This document shows positions 58,384 to 64,000 of a stretch of DNA of 64,000 bases, piece after piece (the stretch's first letter is position 1; each line of letters starts with the position of its first letter). This DNA comes from Costus lasius. Taxonomy: Eukaryota > Streptophyta > Magnoliopsida > Zingiberales > Costaceae. Position numbers and translations under genes: made by a program. The stretch spans positions 84,413,178 to 84,477,177 of the forward strand of contig CM050449.1 in the NCBI GenBank assembly GCA_027563935.2, in the 5' to 3' direction. A model generated the notes under the pieces. The model saw only the letters and a program-made list of their open reading frames with translations. It was not told where the DNA came from and did not search any database.

Positions 58384-60083
58384 TGTTGGGGTATGCCCTT
58401 AAGGCTAATGTTTGAGGCCTTGGGATTCTATCAGTATCATGTATATAAACTCTTATGTTTATAAAGGCAATGGTTGTTATTCAGTATGTTACATTGTCTG
58501 CTGCAATGAGTGTGCTTCTGAATAATGTCTCAATGCTGTTCAGCTAGGCTGACAGGCTGTAATGTCCTTAGTCGAGATATCTTGGTGAACATGAGACAGC
58601 CTTGACATGATTGAGACTAATATGTGTTCTAATCTTATAGGATGCTTCGAGCATGGAATAAGATGTAGACTCATGGGTACATTGGATGTACTGGACAGAC
58701 CCTACTAGGATATTCAATTGCTTGTCACAATGTGAATAATCCTTGTTTGCATCAAGTGGCACATGTCCTCTGATTTGAGATCACTTGTGTTTCTAAATGA
58801 TGATTGTCATTGTTTTGAGGTAGTTCAATATCATTTGAAACATAATGGTTATAGACTATCTTGGATAATGATCATGAGTCAGGTTAGGACACTAGTGATA
58901 GATATAGGATTGCCGTCTCCTTGTTTAAGGAGTGTGATGATCTAAAGGGGCCCCCCTAAATGAGATGATTGAGAAAGTGTATGGCCATACCCAGGTGACT
59001 ATGTTCATCTGATCTAATCATGCTCATCATATTGGAGTTACAGGCTTGACACGCTTGTCCAATAAGAACATCCAGTGGCAAAGGAATCATGTATGCCTAG
59101 TGAAGTGGATTCACACTTGTGCTGTGGTTTGGGTGTAGTCTTGGAAGACTATTTCCTTTATATCGGGAGACAGTGATGTGTTGCTAGATACCCCTCACTG
59201 ATCGTAATAACGCAAGTTATCGTTACCGACATTTAAAGGAACCCTCAGGGTCGCACAATTTGATGATATGGCTTACTTAAGTCAGATCGTGTGGACTGAA
59301 TTGTTTGGGTTCAGTTTAAAGGAGTTTAAACTCTGATTGTAAGTGAGATCTGGTCTGATCATGTTTGATTGATTAAGGCTTGAGATCGGTAAGCTTCGAT
59401 CGAGAGTATTGATGCTAGATCGGTGAGATCAAGAGTATCAAGAGATCAACGGTTAGATCTTGAACCATTGGTTCAATGAGATCTAGACCAAATGGCTTGG
59501 GCTGGTTTGATTTGGTCTTTGAACCAAATGCATCTAAACCGAATTGCTTTGAACCGGTTCACTTATGTGAACGTATGGTTCAAAGGCAAGAGGAGTTTTC
59601 GATGGTTAAAGAGGGGTTTTAAGTGAAGTTAAAACTTGCCAAATTGGGAAGGCGTTTTGCTAGTGGAAAACGCTCCCATGCTTTGAACGCCTCTCTAGCC
59701 TCTTCCTCCTTTCGCTTTTGGTGTTCTTCACGTGAAGGTGAGCATTCGGCCAGCAAGAAGTCTTCTCTCTCAATCTCCTTCACGCGACAAGGGGCACTTG
59801 AAGATCCTTGCTAGCACAAGGAGCGACAAGAAGAAAGCTACTTCTCATCTTGTGTGCGCATCTTGTGGAGGAGACCCCTTTCGATCTCTTCTTCCAAGAC
59901 ACCATCCAAGCGATGGCAATGGTATGATATTTCTTCTAGATCTATCTACATTACAAGGTATTGAAAGTTGATCATATGTCATATAAATCGATCATGGAAA
60001 CCCTTGCTTCCGCTCAAGCGCTCTATATGCGCTTACCTTTAGGGTTTCACCCCCTTGCGCTCCCCCTTGAAGGGGACTCTTCA
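58384..60083 (+). repeat. Copia-A4 5' LTR (1700 bp)
   Basis: TGTTGGGG...CTCTTCA, aligned with the A1 and A3 LTRs but clearly diverged from A3, especially at 59400-59960. Confidence 0.92.
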
Positions 60084-60994
60084 ATTGGTATCAAAGCGTA
60101 GCGGTTCTATATATGTTCATATGATTGCTTCATGTTGCTTGTTTGTGATCCGAGTATGCTATTACATGTTATAGATCTATATTGAAGTTTCATCTTGTTT
60201 GCGCATGTTACCATGTATCTAGTTGCGCATGTTAATCAAGATGAAAGCTTCTTACTTTGTTGTTGCGCATGTTGTAAGTTGTTTTTACCTAAAAACTTGT
60301 ACCATCTTGCGCGCTCCATCTAGATCTATAAGCGCCTACTATAAACCCTTAGACGGGTTGATAGGGTTGAAGTCACAGTCGAGTCTAGATCCAAATAGTC
60401 TGATCAGACCATCTGACAGCCTAGATGGGTTGACCAGATAGCACCTGTGCGCAAGCACGAGGTGGCTATAGGTCGACTGCATCAAGGGCGTGTAGCGAGG
60501 TCTGATTGAGACGACTAGTGAACACACATGAGTTAGGCCCGGGGTCACACCCGCTTGCCGAAACTCATGAGGGTTGTTCAGCCCTTTGCGCATGCATGGT
60601 TGATCATTAGGTCAACTCAAGTCAGTTAGGACTTGGTGCATGCAAGGGCAGTGGATCTGACTGGATGGATGAGTGGATCCCCATCAATGGACCGTTGTAA
60701 GGTTGTAGGGCACATAAGAAAATTAAAATTGATCCCAATGGGTTTTCAAAAATTTTATTTTCTTGTTAAAGGATCACATGTTGATTGGATGCCATGATAT
60801 ATGTTTATTTCATCTTATGTGGGTTGCCCTTTTAATGTCTGCTGTGCTGGGGCCTGCGAGCCTGGATTAAAATTGTAAATTAATTTATATTGTGATCTGC
60901 GCATCACTTTTATTTAATTTATAATGTGTAATTGACCTGCGAGTCAAGCATGTCTAGATAGATTAAATTGTAAGTTTAATCAGACATGAGCACA

Positions 60995-61060
60995 TAGCAC
61001 AGTTGGCAGAGGCGCATGCAGCAGAGGCTTGACCAGGTGGGAGGTCTAGGGTTCGACCCT
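60995..61060 (+). promoter_or_regulatory. tRNA-like segment with Pol III A and B box motifs
   Basis: TAGCACAGTTGG at 60995-61006 fits the A box consensus TRGYNNARNNGG at every position. GGTTCGACCCT at 61050-61060 fits the B box GGTTCGANTCC at nine of eleven. The 43-bp gap between them is in the normal range. I could not fold a complete tRNA cloverleaf, so it looks like a tRNA-derived SINE head or a fragment of one. A1 and A3 have different, shorter sequence at this place. Confidence 0.55.
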
Positions 61061-61408
61061 ATGACAGGCGCATCTACCTGGTGGGTGCACCTGAGCTGCA
61101 GAAGGCGCTTAGGCCCTGGTCTGGGCCAGATGAGAGGCAAAAGACCCAAGAAGAGCTAAAGTGAAGACTTAAGTTAACTTAAGGTCTTACTTAGGGTTAA
61201 TGGGCTTTTACCACATAAGATCAGCATGCTTTCTACTTATCGTTTATAATTAGAATTGCATGATTTATTTATCTTCTGCTATCACCATAGGGTTTGCATG
61301 ATAGTTAAGAAGATAAAAGACCGTTAAAATCCAACGCTAAAATATCAAGCTCGATAGCCTTCTGACGCGAAACCTCACTGTTCTGACTATCGTTGGAGCC
61401 GTATTGTA

Positions 61409-61747
61409 CCCACTCAGTGGGCACGTCCATCTATCTTCAGACGGTGTGCGATTTCACCTGCGTGTTACAGAGAAGGGATTTATCGCTTCTCGTTGCTCAG
61501 CATAGCACGTGGTGGTCCAGGGAGTAGGTCAGGTCAGCTTGACCATGTAGGCTACATATGTGGCGCATATGGTAGCACATGGAGGCAGCCATCTGTGGGA
61601 TCAGAGACTGTGTTGTACCAACTCAGTTGGCACAGTCGGCTGGATTGCCCAGATGAAGGGGAATCGCACGGGTTGGCGATTGGCAGGGACTGCCTACCAG
61701 AAATTAATGCTTGTACTCTCTGTGCATCTTATCTCGCCTGAGCGGGA
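61409..61747 (+). other. Four-hairpin cluster in the Copia-A4 leader
   Basis: Same positions as in A3. Hairpin 3 is GGCAG-GGA-CTGCC, in A1 GGCTG-GGA-CAGCC: both partners of one pair changed. Confidence 0.65.
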
Positions 61748-61939
61748 CGCGGAGACCAAGTATGAAATCTGGATCCCATCTCACTAAAAGAGTGTTACTC
61801 TTTCGGACTGTTTTAATGGATTTTTCAGTCAGATAAAATAGTGAGAAAAGAATCTTTCTTAAGTCCTGGATTGATTCTAAACATTGATACTGACCTTGCT
61901 GTTCTTGCATTGTTGTAGATTCCTGCAGCAACGAACACC

Positions 61940-64000
61940 ATGAGCTTCAATGTGCGATCCCTACTGGAAAGGGAGAAGTTTGCTGGGCCAAACTTCTCAG
62001 ACTGGTATGGACACCTTAAGATTGTTCTTAAGGCTGAGAGGAAACTGTATGTCCTCGAGACGGCTATACCGCCTCAACCCGCTGCGAACGCCGCAAGGGC
62101 GGTTCGCGATGCCTATGAAAAGCATGTCAATGATAGCATTGATGTTGCTTGCCTGATGCTAGCGTCTATGACGCCACCGCTGCAGCGTCAGCATGAGGAT
62201 ATGTCAGCTATAGAAATTATAGCAAACCTCAAGATGCTGTATGCTGCACAGGCGAGGACTGAACGCTATAATCTGACCAAGCTTTTCTTTCAGAGCAAAC
62301 TGACTGAAGGGAGTCCAGTGGGAGCTCATGTGCTCAAGATGATTGGGCACAAGGAGGCTCTAGAAAAACTGGGGCATACCATCAATCAGGAGCTTGCTGT
62401 AGACATTATTCTGCAGTCTCTCCCGGCCTCCTTCGATGCGTTCATTATTAATTTTAATATGAACAAGATCGACTGTACTCCGGCAGAGTTGCTGAATATG
62501 CTCTTGACTACAGAGGAAACTCTGAAGGGAAAGCCTTCAACCTATGTCTTGATGTTCCCTTCCAGGAACAAGAAGAAGGGGAAGAAGGGCAAAGCCCCTG
62601 TCAAGAACTACAGCAAGGCTCTGAAACAAAAGGTGAAGCGGTCGAAGGACAACAGATGTTTCCACTGTGGCCAGCTGGGTCACTGGAAAAAGGACTGTAA
62701 AGCGCTCCAAGGAGACAAGAAGGGAAGCATCGCTTCTGGCTCAGGTATATTTGTGACTGAGGTCATGATATCTTCTTCTTCTATTTCATGGGTGTTGGAC
62801 ACTGCATGTGGAGTTCACATTTGTTCAAATGTACAGGAACTCAAGAGAAGAAGGCAGGTGGGACAGCATGAGGTGGACCTACGAGTTGGAAACGGGGCAC
62901 GGGTTGCTGCTGTTGCTGTAGGGGTTTATTACATCTCATTACCATCTGGACTTTGTACTAGAACTTGACAATTGTTATTTTGTTCCAAGTATTACGAAAA
63001 ATATTATCTCTATTCCTGCTCTTGTCAGGAAAGGATTTGCCTTTGAATGCAATATTTCAAAGTGTGTTCTGTCTTATGATAATATTGTTTATGCTTCTGG
63101 ATCAATTAACAATGGGTTATTCATGTTGGATATGGAATGTTCTATACAAAACATTGATAATAAGAAAGCCAAGTATGCTGATGACAGCACCTTGCTATGG
63201 CATAGTCGTTTAGGCCATATTAACAAGAAACGCATTAAGCGGTTGCATGACCATGGACTGCTGGGATCATTCTCCAATGAGGAGATTGATACATGCAAAG
63301 CTTGTTTAATGGGTAAAATGACGAAGGCTCCTTTTCCTCACAAAGGTCAAAGGGCTTCGGGTTTACTTGACCTTATACACAATGATGTGTGTGGGCCATT
63401 TAGTAAACATGCCAGAGGTGGCTATTCGTACTTCATTACCTTTACTGATGATTTCAGTAGATATGGGTATGTCTATTTAATGAGACATAAGAGTGAATCT
63501 TTTGACAAGTTCAAAGAGTTCAAAAATGAAGTACAAAATCAGCTAGGCCGAAATATCAAGGCACTTCATTCTGATCGAGGTGGAGAATACCTAAGTCGAG
63601 AGTTTACTGACTATCTGAAGGAGTGTGGGATTATCTCACAGCTCACTCCGCCAGGAACACCGCAATGGAATGGTGTGTCCAAGAGGAGGAACAGAACCTT
63701 ACTAGATATGGTTCGTTCTATGATGAGTCAGGCTACTCTACCTTACTCCTTTTGGGGATTTGCACTGGAAACAGCTGCAAAGGTACTAAACCGAGTGCCA
63801 TCCAAGGCAGTTTCTAAGACTCCATATGAGCTATGGTATGGGAAACAGCCGAGCTTGACATTTATTAAGATCTGGGGTTGCGAGGCTTATGTCAAAAAGC
63901 TCGCCTCTGGGAAACTAGAGAGCAGATCTGAGAAATGTGTCTTTGTCGGATACCCTAAGGAAACTAAGGGTTATTATTTCTACGATCCCAAAGAGAACAA
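61940..64000 (+). pseudogene. Copia-A4 gag, protease and integrase (partial)
   Basis: ATG at 61940. Gag with CCHC knuckle and protease centre DTACGVHIC read openly to a frameshift at 62951-62954, where one extra T follows GGACT; the original frame hits a stop at 62966-62968. In the shifted frame the protein continues through integrase to the window edge. The integrase Glu motif SERRNRT reads SKRRNRT here (63681-63683, GAG to AAG), so the catalytic Glu is lost, while both Asp motifs are present (HNDVCGPF, HSDRGGEY). Confidence 0.88.

Larger units (their letters stand above)
60084..61939 (+). other. Copia-A4 5' leader
   Basis: Primer binding site TGGTATCAAAGC at 60086-60097, one change from the A3 site. 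It aligns with the A1 and A3 leaders apart from a tRNA-like segment at about 60993-61075, which the other two lack. Hairpins at 61409-61421, 61618-61630, 61682-61694 and 61732-61747. Confidence 0.85.
58384..64000 (+). mobile_element. Copia-A4 LTR retrotransposon, cut by window end
   Basis: Third member of the A family in this window, plus strand: 5' LTR 58384-60083, primer binding site, leader and gag to integrase. Reverse transcriptase and 3' LTR lie past the edge. It lies about 120 bp to the right of the hAT. ACTTC at 58379-58383 should be the left TSD copy. Confidence 0.93.

Noticed and set aside
60995..61060. A genuine tRNA gene in the A4 leader
   Set aside because: A and B box motifs are present but I cannot form acceptor and anticodon stems; reported as tRNA-like only.

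Overview
The window is plant nuclear DNA and is almost entirely transposable elements. The grounds are Ty1/copia and Ty3/gypsy LTR retrotransposons of plant type, plant-style primer binding sites (initiator Met tRNA and Asp tRNA), an Athila-type gag-protease with an env-position ORF, a hAT transposon of the plant BED-finger type and a plant-like nuclear tRNA-Cys. I cannot name the species. I see no intact host protein gene; the only clearly cellular gene is tRNA-Cys(GCA) at 40744-40815.

Left two thirds (1-40459) are one nest, resolved by target-site duplications (TSDs). The oldest layer is a decayed gypsy chromovirus (Tekay/Del-like) at 4992-8928, resuming at 40191-40456. Into its gag went Copia-A1 (minus strand, 1-4991, cut by the window edge). 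Into its 3' end went an Athila-like element (8929-40190, TSD ATAAT) that encodes gag-protease and an env-position ORF but has no reverse transcriptase, RNase H or integrase. Into that gag-protease frame went Copia-B1 (12468-33568, TSD GTTTA). Into the B1 pol went Copia-B2 (18126-29796, minus strand), with a 259-bp target duplication instead of a 5-bp one. Into the B2 reverse transcriptase went a solo LTR (21038-23284, TSD TCCAG/TCTAG).

The middle (40457-44134) holds the tRNA, a hAT-type MITE (41687-42154, 8-bp TSD) and AT-rich sequence with one 43-codon ORF of unknown meaning.

On the right, a hAT DNA transposon (44135-58254, perfect 8-bp TSD GTATTTTG) carries a nearly complete but broken transposase and is interrupted by a young full-length Copia-A3 (48794-57923, TSD GGTCG, two 1721-bp LTRs with about five differences). 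A fourth relative, Copia-A4, starts at 58384 and runs off the window.

The most unusual signals are: (i) an array of TTACGG/CCGTAA inverted-repeat modules with 70-73 bp period, present both in the Athila LTRs and again inside the element; (ii) small hairpins in the 5' leaders of two diverged Copia families, at matching positions and with compensatory stem changes; (iii) the Athila-like element whose protease frame runs into its tail without any reverse transcriptase; (iv) a gag deletion and lost zinc-knuckle cysteine shared by both Copia-B copies; (v) a tRNA-like Pol III promoter segment in the Copia-A4 leader only.
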